Assembly: GCA_019058245.1 (NCBI GenBank)
Contig: JAHPZJ010000017.1
Location: forward strand, 11,134 to 75,133
DNA from: Promethearchaeota archaeon
Lineage (GTDB): Archaea; Asgardarchaeota; Lokiarchaeia; Sigyniarchaeales; SOKP01
DNA length: 64,000 nucleotides
Direction of reading: 5' to 3'
The first letter of the stretch is position 1; each line of letters opens with the position of its first letter. This document shows, in pieces, positions 8,994-18,107 of this stretch. A program made the position numbers and the translations under genes. A model generated the notes under the pieces. It saw only the letters and a program-made list of their open reading frames with translations. It was not told the DNA's origin and did not search any database.

Positions 8994-9410
8994 TTATGCA
9001 GCCATTTCTTTAGCTCTAGCTTTTTCTATAGCGGCTATTTCTTTTTTTAAAGCTTTAATTTCTGATTGAATTGCTTTAACACTAGCTTTCTTTTCCCCTT
9101 CAATTTCTTTCAATTTAGCATTTAAAGCTTTTTCTTTTTCACTTCTTAAAGTCTTAAGTGTTTTGGTAGCCTCTTTAGAAGCAGTAATCCTTTCTTTCTT
9201 TTTAGCATTCCATTCTGCTGCTTTGTCAATAGCTTCCTCTTTCATACTTTCTGCTTCTTTTGACTTAGCTTCAGCAGCCTGAATTTTAGGATTATATTCT
9301 TGTTCTATTCCACTTTCTGCAGAAGCCTCTTTTTTAGTAGCTTCTTCTTCAATGCGAGTTATCTCATCTTCTTTTGCACTAATTTGACCTCTAATATTTT
9401 CTTCGGACAT
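8994..9410 (-). CDS. Ala/Lys/Glu-rich coiled-coil protein
   Basis: A 138-residue protein that is one long highly charged helix (heptad pattern nearly throughout), rich in alanine, lysine and glutamate, with no cysteine or tryptophan-rich core domain apart from a single Trp in AAEWNAKKKE. No family is recognised; a structural or nucleoid/cytoskeletal accessory role cannot be judged. The start ATG is preceded by a run of 17 A on the message strand about 10 nt upstream, an odd leader without a Shine-Dalgarno. Confidence 0.6.
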   Translation of the reverse strand: MSEENIRGQISAKEDEITRIEEEATKKEASAESGIEQEYNPKIQAAEAKSKEAESMKEEAIDKAAEWNAKKKERITASKEATKTLKTLRSEKEKALNAKLKEIEGEKKASVKAIQSEIKALKKEIAAIEKARAKEMAA

Positions 9411-9524
9411 GTAAAATCATTTTTTTTTTTTTTTTTCAATTAATTGTTAAAATATAATATATTTTTAGTTCTAATAAATCAATAGCATGTTATAATAGTG
9501 TTAGGATTGACATCCTTTTAAACT

Positions 9525-9644
9525 TTATATCATATTATTTTTTAGGGGTGCTATAAATTTATTGCTTTTCAGTATATCTCCTATTGTTTTATTATGATCA
9601 TCAATTATAGCAAGATCCAGATTTGTAACTGATGAATTCAACAT
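9525..9644 (-). CDS. Possible 39-residue ORF
   Basis: A short frame starting ATG at 9644 and reading MLNSSVTNLDLAIIDDHNKT, ending at a stop at 9525. It follows the DUF6125-like gene on the same strand. The AIIDDHNK segment looks like a strand-turn from a sensory domain, so this may be the tail of a decayed regulator, but no upstream part is found because the frame is closed by a stop just before the ATG. Support is weak. Confidence 0.2.
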   Translation of the reverse strand: MLNSSVTNLDLAIIDDHNKTIGDILKSNKFIAPLKNNMI

Positions 9645-9665
9645 ACGCCTTATCTCTTAGCTCCA

Positions 9666-10187
9666 TTATGTTTCCTCAGTAATTGTGAATTCCCAAGCAC
9701 AAAAATAGTCTTCAGGATGTATACCTGGAGGACAAGCAATACATTTAGTCTTTATACGAGGATCTATTGTTTTAGCAAATAATCCATATTCCACTATGCC
9801 CACTGGTTTGCAAGGAAAATCTGGAAGTCCTCTACGCTTTCTAGCAGATTGAACACGGCAATTATTCATTCTGAATACACACTTATTATCATCAATCTCA
9901 ATAAATTCTTGTTTATTTATATTTGCATATACTCTGTATTTCAAGGCTTTAATCAAGGCAGGAATCCCCCCATTTTTAGGGATTTTGAATCGCTTTATGA
10001 TTCTTTTCGCTTCAATTATAGTAAATCGTTCCCATTGCTTAACATCAAGTTCTATAGCTTTTTCAAGACCATATTCCCTTTCAATGGTTTGAAACCAAGT
10101 ACCATCAATTGCGAGCCAATTCTTGGATATATCTTCAATATAATCTAATAATTCCTCTTTTGAAAGTGGTTGTAAATCTCTTCTCAT
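9666..10187 (-). CDS. DUF6125-like protein
   Basis: A 173-residue protein of a family found in anaerobic archaea and bacteria and currently unnamed in function; I recognise it from the opening PLSKEELLDYIEDISKNWLA.DG.WF pattern and the cysteine-containing second half: C..NCRVQSARKRRGLPDFPCKPVG, then CIACPPGIHP and FCAWEF. The family is distantly related to the L-2-amino-thiazoline-4-carboxylate hydrolase-like fold. The clustered cysteines suggest metal or cofactor binding. ATG 10187 is preferred to the upstream GTG at 10199. It is divergent from aconitase; the 200 bp between must hold both promoters. A related fold occurs at 63067. Confidence 0.7.
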   Translation of the reverse strand: MRRDLQPLSKEELLDYIEDISKNWLAIDGTWFQTIEREYGLEKAIELDVKQWERFTIIEAKRIIKRFKIPKNGGIPALIKALKYRVYANINKQEFIEIDDNKCVFRMNNCRVQSARKRRGLPDFPCKPVGIVEYGLFAKTIDPRIKTKCIACPPGIHPEDYFCAWEFTITEET

Positions 10188-10400
10188 AACAATTATCACT
10201 ATAAAGTAAAAATCTAATTTGGAAAATTATTTAAAATTTAAAAAGTTAAACCAAATTGATAGACAAATAGATAAAATTTTTATTATGGGAAAATGAAAAT
10301 GGTTGTTTTCAAAAGTAAAATTTAATAGCATTTTAATTTTAATTATTTTAGTATCTATTTTATCCAGAAAAGGAATTATAAAAGGAATAAATGAATAAAA

Positions 10401-12326
10401 ATGGGAAAAACTTTAACTGAAAAGATTTTAGAAAATCATTTGGTTGAGGGGAATTTAGAAAAAGGCACGGATATAGCTATTAAAATTGACCAAACATTAA
10501 CCCAAGATGCAACTGGTACTATGGCTTATTTGCAATTTGAAGCAATGGGTGTTCCTAGGGTTCAAACCGAATTATCAGTAAGTTATGTTGATCATAATAC
10601 ATTACAAACTGATTTCAAGAATCCTGATGATCATAGATATCTCCAGAGCATAGCAGCAAAATATGGTTTATATTTTTCACGTCCAGGTAATGGTATTTGT
10701 CATCAGGTACATCTTGAACGATTCGCTCGTCCCGGAAGAACATTATTAGGGAGTGACAGTCATACCCCTACAGGAGGAGGTGTTGGATCAATTGCGATTG
10801 GAGCTGGTGGGCTTGATGTAGCTGCGGCTATGGCAGGAGAGCCATTTAGATTAAAAATGCCTAAAGTTGTGAAGATGTATCTTACAGGGAAACTTCCAGA
10901 TTTTGTATCAGCAAAAGATGTTATCTTGGAAGTATTAAGAAAGATTGGTGTAAAAGGAGCAGTAAATAAGGTTCTAGAGTATACTGGTCCAGGAATAAAG
11001 ACATTAACAGTCCCAGAAAGAGGAACGATAACAAATATGGGAACCGAGACAGGGGCTACTACTTCAATTTTTCCTTCAGATGAAATTACTAAAGAATTTT
11101 TAGAAGCTCAAGAAAGAGGAGATCAATGGAATGAATTATTACCCGATGAGGATGCTATTTATGATGAAATGATCGAGATAAATTTAAGTGAATTAGAACC
11201 ACTTATTGCTGAACCTCATAGTCCAGGAAATGTTAAAACTGTTAAGGAATTAGAGGGTTTGAACGTAGACCAAGTATGTATTGGAAGTTGTACTAATTCT
11301 TCTTTACGAGATCTTAAAATTGTTGCCAATATGTTAAAAGGGAAAACTATAAATCTAAATACCGTTTTAACAGTAAGTCCTGGCTCTCGACAAGTTGTAG
11401 ATCACATGATAGAATCTGGTGAAATGGATTATTTAGTAAGAGCCGGAGCAAGAATTCTAGAAAATGCGTGTGGTCCATGTATTGGAATGGGTTTAGCTCC
11501 TAAAAGTAATGCCGTTTCTCTAAGAACTTTTAACAGAAACTTCCTTGGAAGATCAGGAACAAAAAGTGCTAATGCTTACTTAGTAAGTCCCGAAACTGCT
11601 GCTATTGCCGCAATTGAAGGTAAAATCACAGATCCTAGAAAGTATGGTAACTTACCTAAAATGATAATGCCTAAATTGTTTACGGTTAATGATAATATGA
11701 TTATTCCACCATTATCTCCTGAGGAAGCTAAAAATATAGAAATTGTTAGAGGTCCAAATATCAAACCATTACCGGAATTTAATCCTTTACCAGAAAAATT
11801 AGATGGGGAAGTTCTCCTAAAAGTTGAGGATGATATAACAACAGATCATATTATGCCAGCAGGAGCTAAAATTCTACCATTAAGAAGTAATATCCCAGAG
11901 ATCAGTAAATTTGTTTTCAATGTTGTGGATGAAACATTTCATGATAGATCTCTTGAAAAGGGCGGAGGATTTATTATTGGAGGGGAAAATTATGGACAAG
12001 GCTCAAGTAGAGAACATGCAGCAATTGCACCTAAATACTTAGGAATTAAAGCTGTAATAGTTAAGAGTTTTGCGCGTATTCATTTAGCAAATCTAATAAA
12101 TTTTGGAATTGTGCCATTAATTTTTGTAAATAAAGAAGATTATAACAATATTGACGCTGGTGATCAGTTTGAGATTGATTTATCTATGATTAAGTCTGGT
12201 AAAGTCTCATTGAAAAACATTTCAAAAAATCTTGAGATTGAATTGACTCATTCACTTAGTGAGCAGGATTTAGAGGAATTAATGGCAGGTGGAAAATTAA
12301 CACTAATAAAACAAAAGCATTCCTAA
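10401..12326 (+). CDS. acn: Aconitate hydratase
   Basis: The enzyme isomerises citrate and isocitrate through a [4Fe-4S] cluster. At 641 residues it belongs to the short prokaryotic aconitase type, not the approximately 900-residue AcnA/AcnB. Cluster ligands are C297 (IGSCTNSS) and C357/C360 (CGPCIG); the substrate-binding swivel domain at the C-terminus has GENYGQGSSREHAA. Other family landmarks are DSHTPTGGG and GAGGLDVA. ATG 10401 lies 13 nt after AAGGAA; similar long spacings occur in other genes here. Together with isocitrate dehydrogenase and ATP-citrate lyase in this window it connects 2-oxoglutarate to acetyl-CoA plus oxaloacetate, in either direction. Confidence 0.95.
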   Translation: MGKTLTEKILENHLVEGNLEKGTDIAIKIDQTLTQDATGTMAYLQFEAMGVPRVQTELSVSYVDHNTLQTDFKNPDDHRYLQSIAAKYGLYFSRPGNGICHQVHLERFARPGRTLLGSDSHTPTGGGVGSIAIGAGGLDVAAAMAGEPFRLKMPKVVKMYLTGKLPDFVSAKDVILEVLRKIGVKGAVNKVLEYTGPGIKTLTVPERGTITNMGTETGATTSIFPSDEITKEFLEAQERGDQWNELLPDEDAIYDEMIEINLSELEPLIAEPHSPGNVKTVKELEGLNVDQVCIGSCTNSSLRDLKIVANMLKGKTINLNTVLTVSPGSRQVVDHMIESGEMDYLVRAGARILENACGPCIGMGLAPKSNAVSLRTFNRNFLGRSGTKSANAYLVSPETAAIAAIEGKITDPRKYGNLPKMIMPKLFTVNDNMIIPPLSPEEAKNIEIVRGPNIKPLPEFNPLPEKLDGEVLLKVEDDITTDHIMPAGAKILPLRSNIPEISKFVFNVVDETFHDRSLEKGGGFIIGGENYGQGSSREHAAIAPKYLGIKAVIVKSFARIHLANLINFGIVPLIFVNKEDYNNIDAGDQFEIDLSMIKSGKVSLKNISKNLEIELTHSLSEQDLEELMAGGKLTLIKQKHS

Positions 12327-12374
12327 ATAAAGATTTTATACATACTTTTTTTACTTATTTTTATCAAACAATAT

Positions 12375-12830
12375 TTATATTCTACCAGGATAATCTACAT
12401 TTTTAAAAGGCCAATTTAAACTGATCCATTTCTTTACAGTACGGAAGAGAATTTCATCTAACCCCTTATCATATTCAGTTTGGCGAACCCACATGGTTAC
12501 CACAGCATCAATAGTCATTTCATCCGATGGGTTGATGTAAAGGCAGCCAAGAACTCTTGAATCATCCAATGATATAACAGTATAAGCAAATGCCTTACGA
12601 TCTAGAAATTCTTGTTGGTGTCTTTTTAGATCTTTAAGGTTCTCCTCGATGGTGAATCCTGATCTCGGCCATGGACCACCATACATAGTATGGAGTAGCT
12701 CTTGACTTTCCATAACTGCTTCGTAATCCTTTTTGATATCATCTATAGATAACATTCGAAGACGAAAACTTTCTGTTTCAAGCTGATTAGGGATCTCGAA
12801 ATCATCAGGTATAAATTGGGTTTTAGAAAT
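12375..12830 (-). CDS. GNAT-type N-acetyltransferase, apparent ATT start
   Basis: Usual start choice would begin this at ATG 12755 (126 residues), but the open frame continues upstream with FIPDDFEIPNQLETESFRLR, which is the conserved N-terminal strand of this GNAT subgroup. That extension contains no ATG, GTG or TTG. It ends at a stop codon (12831-12833) directly followed by ATT-TCT-AAA-ACC at 12830, and GAGGAG lies 6 nt before that ATT. I therefore annotate an ATT start, giving 151 residues beginning (M)SKTQFIPDDF. Downstream are the GNAT acetyl-CoA region (SRVLGCLYINPS) and a short C-terminus. The target is unknown. Alternatives are a start-codon mutation or a single-base sequence error of ATG to ATT. 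Confidence 0.75.
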   Translation of the reverse strand: MSKTQFIPDDFEIPNQLETESFRLRMLSIDDIKKDYEAVMESQELLHTMYGGPWPRSGFTIEENLKDLKRHQQEFLDRKAFAYTVISLDDSRVLGCLYINPSDEMTIDAVVTMWVRQTEYDKGLDEILFRTVKKWISLNWPFKNVDYPGRI

Positions 12831-12928
12831 TTAAATCTCCTCTTTATTAATCATTGGAATTAATATTAGATTTATTAAATAGGACATGTTTTTTTATAAC
12901 TATATGTGGTTTTTTATTTAAAGATATC

Positions 12929-13711
12929 ATGTTTGATAATAATTTAAAGCAAGATCCAAAAAAGCGTTTTTCTTCAAGAGTAGAAAGATATATTAAATTT
13001 AGACCTTCTTATCCAAAAGAAATCATTCCATTCTTAAAAGAAAAACATATTTTATCAAATAATTCTGTAATTGCGGATATAGGATCAGGTACGGGAATCC
13101 TCAGTGAACTTTTTTTAAAGGAAGGAAATAAAGTTTATGGAGTTGAACCAAATAGAGATATGAGAAAAGCTGGAGAAGTCCAATTAAGTAAGTACTCTAA
13201 TTTTATAAGTATTAAAGGTTCAGCTGAATATTCTTCACTTGACCCTAAAAGCGTTGATATAATTACAGTAGGCCAAGCTTTCCATTGGTTTGATTTAGAA
13301 AAAACTAGAATGGAATTTTCAAGAATTCTTAAACCTAATGGATGGGTTGTCTTGATTTGGAATCGTCGAGACAATCAGAAAAATGAATTTTTAAAAGACT
13401 ATGAAAAATTTATCAAAAAATATGGTACTGACTATAAATACGTTAAAAAGAGAATGCTAGATTATCAAAAATTTTTCGGCGGAGATCATGTGGAAATAAG
13501 TTATCGAGTTCAAAAGTTTTATAATTCTCAAATTTTTGACTATGAAGGTTTGGAAGGTAGAGCCCTTTCTACTTCTTATATTCCTTTAGATGACCATCCT
13601 TCATTCAATTCCATGATTATGGATCTAAAAAAACTATTTAAAAAGCATCAACAAAATGGTTTAGTTAAATTTGAATATAATACTGCTGTTATTTACGGGC
13701 GCTTATTATAA
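12929..13711 (+). CDS. Class I SAM-dependent methyltransferase
   Basis: A 260-residue methyltransferase. The SAM-binding motif I is IADIGSGTG, motif II is the acidic YGVEPN, and the QAFHWF segment with an adjacent aspartate is typical of the UbiE/Tam-like Methyltransf_11 group. The family opening KRFSSRVERYIKFRPSYP indicates the start is ATG 12929 and not the in-frame ATG 75 bases upstream, which only adds hydrophobic non-conserved sequence. No substrate can be assigned: relatives methylate small acids or unknown metabolites. It is divergent from the GNAT gene, with less than 100 bp for the two promoters. Confidence 0.85.
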   Translation: MFDNNLKQDPKKRFSSRVERYIKFRPSYPKEIIPFLKEKHILSNNSVIADIGSGTGILSELFLKEGNKVYGVEPNRDMRKAGEVQLSKYSNFISIKGSAEYSSLDPKSVDIITVGQAFHWFDLEKTRMEFSRILKPNGWVVLIWNRRDNQKNEFLKDYEKFIKKYGTDYKYVKKRMLDYQKFFGGDHVEISYRVQKFYNSQIFDYEGLEGRALSTSYIPLDDHPSFNSMIMDLKKLFKKHQQNGLVKFEYNTAVIYGRLL

Positions 13712-13782
13712 TTTTTAAATAAATAAAATAAGTTTTATTAGAGAAATTACTATTTTAAAAAAAAATTTCTGGTGTAAAAAAA

Positions 13783-16191
13783 ATTAATCAAGCCAAAAAA
13801 CAAATTCAAAATATTAAGAGAATCTGTTTCAATATTTTCACCATATTAATCATATTAATTTTGGTATACCCAATAAACATATCGAATTATCTAAGTAATA
13901 ATAATCAACAGATCTCATACATCTTTCCGTCAACAAGCGATTTAGGTGTTTCACAATGGTTGCCACCAACAAAAATCGGACAATTTGGCGATGGGGGAAA
14001 TGCATATAACGTTTTTATTAGCAACGATATAGCATACGTTGTTGAAAAGAGCAGTGGATTGGAAATAATAGATATATCCGACCCAGCAAACCCAACGGAA
14101 CTCGGACAATTTGATGACGGCGGAGTGGCATTTGGTGTTTACGTTGACGGTAATATCGCATATATTGCTGATACTTATGATGGTTTGGAAATAATAGATG
14201 TATCAGACCCAGCTAACCCAACAAAACTCGGACAATTTGATGACGGCGGAGTAGCACATGATGTTTACATTAGCGGTAATATCGCATATGTTGCTGATGC
14301 TTATGACGGTTTGGAATTAATAGATGTATCCGACCCAGCAAATCTAACGGAACTCGGACAATTTGATGATGAAGGATCGACATATGATGTTTACATTAGC
14401 GGTAATATCGCGTATGTTACTGATACTTATGACGGTTTGGAATTAATAGATGTATCCGATCCAGCAAACCCAACGAAACTCGGACAATTCGATGACGGTG
14501 GAGGTGCACGTGATGTTTTCATTAGCGGTAACATAGCATACGTTGCTGATGGTAATAATAGCTTAGAATTAATAGATGTATCTGACCCAGCAAACCCGAC
14601 GAAACTCGGACAATTTAATGGAGGACAAGGTGCAGAGGATATTTATGTTAGTGAAACTACAGCATACCTTGCAGGTGGGTATGACGGCTTAATAATAATA
14701 GATGTATCCGACCCAGCACATCTAACAGAACTCGGACAATTTCATCACAGTGGTTATATGTTTGATGTTTGTGTTATCGGAAACCTAGCATATTCAGCAA
14801 ATAGAGAGAATAGCTTAGAAATAATAGATATATCCGATCCAGCAATTCCAACAGAAATTGGAAATTATGATGATGGAGGAGATGCAGAAGATATTTACGT
14901 TAGTGGGACTACATTATATCTTGTAGATAGCTATGATGGCTTGAAAATTATAAACATATCTGACCCAACAAATCCAACGAAACTCGGACAATTTGATGAT
15001 GGTGGGTATGCAAATGATGTTTTCGTTAGCGGTAATATAGCATACGTTGCCGATCATTCTAGCGGCTTGAAAATAATAGATGTATCCGATCCAACAAACC
15101 CGACGGAAATCGGAAACCTTTTTTGGGGAACTGCACTGGGTCTCTACGTTATTGGAAATATAACATATGTTGCCACGGGTTTTGGCTTGAGAATAATAAA
15201 TGTATCTGACCCAGTAAACCCAATAGAGCTCGGACGTATTGATAGCGAAGGGTCGGCATATGATGTTTACGTAAGTGGTAATACGGCATATGTTGCTGAT
15301 GGGAACGGCAGTTTAGGAATAATAAACGTGTCTAACTCAACGAATCCAACGGAAATTGGGCGATATAATGAAGGAGGAGATGCACGAGGTGTTCAAGTTA
15401 GTGGTAACATAGTATATCTTGCTGATGAAGACAAAGGTTTGGAAATAATAGATGTATCTGACCCGACAAACCCAACGGAACTCGGAAACCTCGGGAGAAC
15501 CGCACTAGGTCTCTACGTTAGCGATAATATAGCATACGTTGCTGCATATTATGACGGTTTGGTGGTAATAAACGTATCCGATCCAACAAATCCAACGGAA
15601 CTCGGACAATTTGATGACGGCGGAGTGGCATTTGGTGTTTACGTTGACGGTAATATAGCATATATTCCCGATAAGACTTATGGCTTAGAAATAATAGATA
15701 CAGGCTATGATTCAGACGGAGATAATTTAACAGATACGACAGAATTTCTTAGTATAAATACTGATCCAAATGATTGGGATACTGATGAGGATGGTCTACC
15801 TGATGGCTGGGAGGTAGTAAATAATTGTAACCCGCTTCTAGATGATTCTACAAGTGATCCTGACTCAGATACCTTATTTAATTTAGAGGAGTTCATATGT
15901 GGCACTGATCCAAATGATGCAGATACAGATGATGACGGTTTAAACGATGGTGAAGAGGTTTATATTTATTTTACAGATCCAAATGATATGGATACTGATG
16001 GTGATGGTTTTAGTGATGGGAAAGAGGTTGCTTCAGGTTATGATCCGAATAATCCTTTAAATAATCCATTTTTGACTCCGCTAATTATTATAATTATCGT
16101 AATTATTATTATTGTCATTTCCTTAGTAATTGTTATTAATAGAATTAAAAAAAAGGGAATTCTTCAATTTTACTGCAATCGTGAGAATTAA
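13783..16191 (+). CDS. Cell-surface LVIVD-repeat protein with Ca-binding repeats, apparent ATT start
   Basis: The 802-residue product has, in order: a basic N-terminus and hydrophobic signal segment (about residues 5-30); 14 beta-propeller-like LVIVD repeats of about 42 residues (pattern [34 protein letters not shown]); four thrombospondin-3/dockerin-like acidic repeats ([43 protein letters not shown]) likely to bind calcium; and a C-terminal transmembrane helix with basic tail. The first ATG/GTG/TTG in frame is TTG 13861, which cuts the signal segment in half. The frame is open upstream to ATT 13783, which sits 8 nt after GGTG. The gene is visibly richer in GC than its neighbours, suggesting transfer. 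Probably anchored outside the cell; ligand unknown. Confidence 0.85.
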   Translation: MNQAKKQIQNIKRICFNIFTILIILILVYPINISNYLSNNNQQISYIFPSTSDLGVSQWLPPTKIGQFGDGGNAYNVFISNDIAYVVEKSSGLEIIDISDPANPTELGQFDDGGVAFGVYVDGNIAYIADTYDGLEIIDVSDPANPTKLGQFDDGGVAHDVYISGNIAYVADAYDGLELIDVSDPANLTELGQFDDEGSTYDVYISGNIAYVTDTYDGLELIDVSDPANPTKLGQFDDGGGARDVFISGNIAYVADGNNSLELIDVSDPANPTKLGQFNGGQGAEDIYVSETTAYLAGGYDGLIIIDVSDPAHLTELGQFHHSGYMFDVCVIGNLAYSANRENSLEIIDISDPAIPTEIGNYDDGGDAEDIYVSGTTLYLVDSYDGLKIINISDPTNPTKLGQFDDGGYANDVFVSGNIAYVADHSSGLKIIDVSDPTNPTEIGNLFWGTALGLYVIGNITYVATGFGLRIINVSDPVNPIELGRIDSEGSAYDVYVSGNTAYVADGNGSLGIINVSNSTNPTEIGRYNEGGDARGVQVSGNIVYLADEDKGLEIIDVSDPTNPTELGNLGRTALGLYVSDNIAYVAAYYDGLVVINVSDPTNPTELGQFDDGGVAFGVYVDGNIAYIPDKTYGLEIIDTGYDSDGDNLTDTTEFLSINTDPNDWDTDEDGLPDGWEVVNNCNPLLDDSTSDPDSDTLFNLEEFICGTDPNDADTDDDGLNDGEEVYIYFTDPNDMDTDGDGFSDGKEVASGYDPNNPLNNPFLTPLIIIIIVIIIIVISLVIVINRIKKKGILQFYCNREN
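14101..14157 (+). repeat. 57-bp exact repeat within the LVIVD gene, copy 1
   Basis: The sequence coding [18 protein letters not shown] in the second LVIVD repeat is identical over 57 bases to the copy at 15601-15657 in the last repeat, exactly 1500 bases away. Other repeats of the gene differ at many synonymous sites. Confidence 0.85.
15601..15657 (+). repeat. 57-bp exact repeat within the LVIVD gene, copy 2
   Basis: Partner of 14101-14157, in LVIVD repeat 14. Identity, including at third codon positions, points to recent gene conversion or unequal crossing-over inside the gene. Confidence 0.85.
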
Positions 16192-16243
16192 AATAGTTTA
16201 TAGTGAAGGATAGGTGAAAAACAATATAGGATTTTCATTCAAT

Positions 16244-17623
16244 TCAAACCATCTCTTTTGGATCTAATAATTCGTCTAAGTTCTCGATTCTTAGTCCCAT
16301 TTCTTTAATAATTGTCTTAATTGTCTTTCCTTCTTTATACGCACGTTGAGCTATCTCAGAACATTTATCATAACCTAAAATAGGAGTCAAATTTGTAATA
16401 ATCATTAGCATTTGTTCTAAATTTTCATTTATTTGCGAAACATTAACTTTTAACCCAGATAAACAATGATCTATAAATGAATTAATTCCTCCATTTAATA
16501 TTTCTATAGATTCAAGCAAGTTAATTATCATTACAGGTTTACATACATTCAAATCTAATATACTACCATATGCCTCTCCAAATGAAATTACTGAATCATT
16601 TCCAATAACTTGAAGACAAACCTGAATTAATGCTTCAGATTGAGTTGGGTTTATTTTCCCTGGCATGATTGATGAACCGGGTTCATTTTGAGGTATTTTT
16701 AATTCAGATAATCCTGCCCGTGGTCCACTTCCCAACCAGCGTATGTCATTAGCCATCTTTAATAATGATAGAGCTAATAACCGGAGATTTCCACTTAGAT
16801 TAACAACTGCATTATGGGATGCAATACTTTCCGCTTTCACAGGATTAACTTTAAAAGATAAATTAGTAATTCTTGAGAGGTGAGAAACCGCAAGTTTAGC
16901 AAAATCTTTATGGGCATTTAAACCTGTTCCTACCGCAGTTCCCCCAATTGGAATATAATACAATTCATTACTAGTATATCGAAGTCTTTCTAAGTTTGTT
17001 GTGATTTGTTTTTTATAAACTTCAAATTCTAACGATAAGGGTATAGGAACGGCATCTTGTAAATGTGTTCTTCCTACCTTAATAACATCTTTAAACTCTA
17101 TTATTTTACTTTCTAGGCTTTCTACTAACTTTTCTAAGGTTGGAAAAAGTTTTTGAATCGAGTGTAAAGCAGAGACATGCATAGCGCTTGGAATGACATC
17201 ATTAGAAGATTGACTTTTATTTACATGATCATTTGGATGTATTGGATGTTTATCGCCCCTTGGATATCCTAATATTTCATTTGCTCGATTCGCTACTACT
17301 TCATTCATATTCATATTTGTTTGGGTTCCGGATCCAGTTTGAAAAATATCTATTGGGAATTGATTGAAATATTTCTTTTCATCTAATATCTCATCTATAG
17401 CTTTAAGAATAGCATTACCTTTTTCTTTATCAACTAGCGCTAAATCTATATTTGCTAAGAGACAGGCTTTTTTTGCTTGGGCTAATGAAGTTATAAAAAT
17501 TGAGGGGAATTTCTTACCACTAATTTGAAAATTTATAATAGCTCGTTGAGTATTAGATCCCCAATAAACATCAGAAGGAACTTTTATTTCACCTAGCATA
17601 TCCTTTTCAATACGATAATTCAT
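16244..17623 (-). CDS. fumC: Fumarate hydratase, class II
   Basis: Interconverts fumarate and malate without an iron-sulfur cluster. The length (459 residues) matches FumC. Signature regions are TGSGTQTNMNMNEV, GRTHLQDAVPIPL, GGTAVGTGLN and the superfamily loop GSSIMPGKINPTQSEA that carries the catalytic serine. ATG 17623 is preceded by GAGGAA at about 7 nt. It is transcribed away from the ATP-citrate lyase genes across a 484-bp gap. It supplies another step of a (possibly reductive) citric acid cycle in this region. The very similar aspartase is the main alternative; the GSSIMPGKINP loop and neighbours favour fumarase. Confidence 0.93.
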   Translation of the reverse strand: MNYRIEKDMLGEIKVPSDVYWGSNTQRAIINFQISGKKFPSIFITSLAQAKKACLLANIDLALVDKEKGNAILKAIDEILDEKKYFNQFPIDIFQTGSGTQTNMNMNEVVANRANEILGYPRGDKHPIHPNDHVNKSQSSNDVIPSAMHVSALHSIQKLFPTLEKLVESLESKIIEFKDVIKVGRTHLQDAVPIPLSLEFEVYKKQITTNLERLRYTSNELYYIPIGGTAVGTGLNAHKDFAKLAVSHLSRITNLSFKVNPVKAESIASHNAVVNLSGNLRLLALSLLKMANDIRWLGSGPRAGLSELKIPQNEPGSSIMPGKINPTQSEALIQVCLQVIGNDSVISFGEAYGSILDLNVCKPVMIINLLESIEILNGGINSFIDHCLSGLKVNVSQINENLEQMLMIITNLTPILGYDKCSEIAQRAYKEGKTIKTIIKEMGLRIENLDELLDPKEMV

Positions 17624-18107
17624 GGTTCATTCCTCTTTTTTGTATTTTAATATTGTAATAAGGATTAAGACAATAATAAAAGTTTATATTGAGATTTAAT
17701 TAAAATCAATTCAAAAAAGTATTCATAAATGTGAATCTCCAAATGGATTTATATGATTTTCTTACAAATAAATATGGATATTTAATTAAATTTATTCTAT
17801 CGAAATTTTACCTTTAATTTTTGGTCTTTTATAGAAAGCATTTTTTCGTATATTTTTTCCTTTTTTCTTCTTTTAATAAAAAATTTAAGAGAAATAAAGA
17901 AAGGTTGAAAAATAATTATCAAATTAGAAGAAAATTAAAAAAAAGTTCTTGTTAATGCTACTTTCTCTGAAAAAATATTATGTGTTAAGGAAGAACAAAA
18001 ATAAAACACCCATATTAACGGTTTCAGTAAAATTTATTAGAAAACATACTCTACCTAATAATAATTTTTGATTTAAATTGTAAATTTATAAGGAGAGTTT
18101 GAATAAT
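17624..18107. other. Divergent intergenic region between fumarase and ATP-citrate lyase
   Basis: There are 484 AT-rich bases and I see no credible gene, only frames under 30 codons. The region must hold both divergent promoters. T-rich runs lie at about 17850-17876, and an AAGGAG ribosome-binding site for the ATP-citrate lyase small subunit is at 18090-18095. No riboswitch-like or strongly paired element is apparent. Confidence 0.4.

Noticed and set aside
9525..9660. CBS-like or TrmB-like domain fragment after the DUF6125-like gene
   Set aside because: Only about 35 residues with no diagnostic motif and a stop right before the ATG; listed as a low-confidence ORF instead.
10391..10401. ATA at 10395 as an aconitase start 7 nt after AAGGAA
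   Set aside because: ATG 10401 is two codons further and spacings of 11-13 nt between Shine-Dalgarno and start occur in other genes here (19418, 53698), so ATA is not needed.
17850..17880. Pyrimidine-rich tract as a special regulatory element in the fumarase-citrate lyase gap
   Set aside because: T-rich runs of this kind are frequent in all intergenic regions of the window.
18099..18107. TTG 18099 as start of the citrate lyase small subunit
   Set aside because: Only about 3 nt from AGGAG, and the family N-terminus (MAxKxIxEYD) aligns with TTG 18108.
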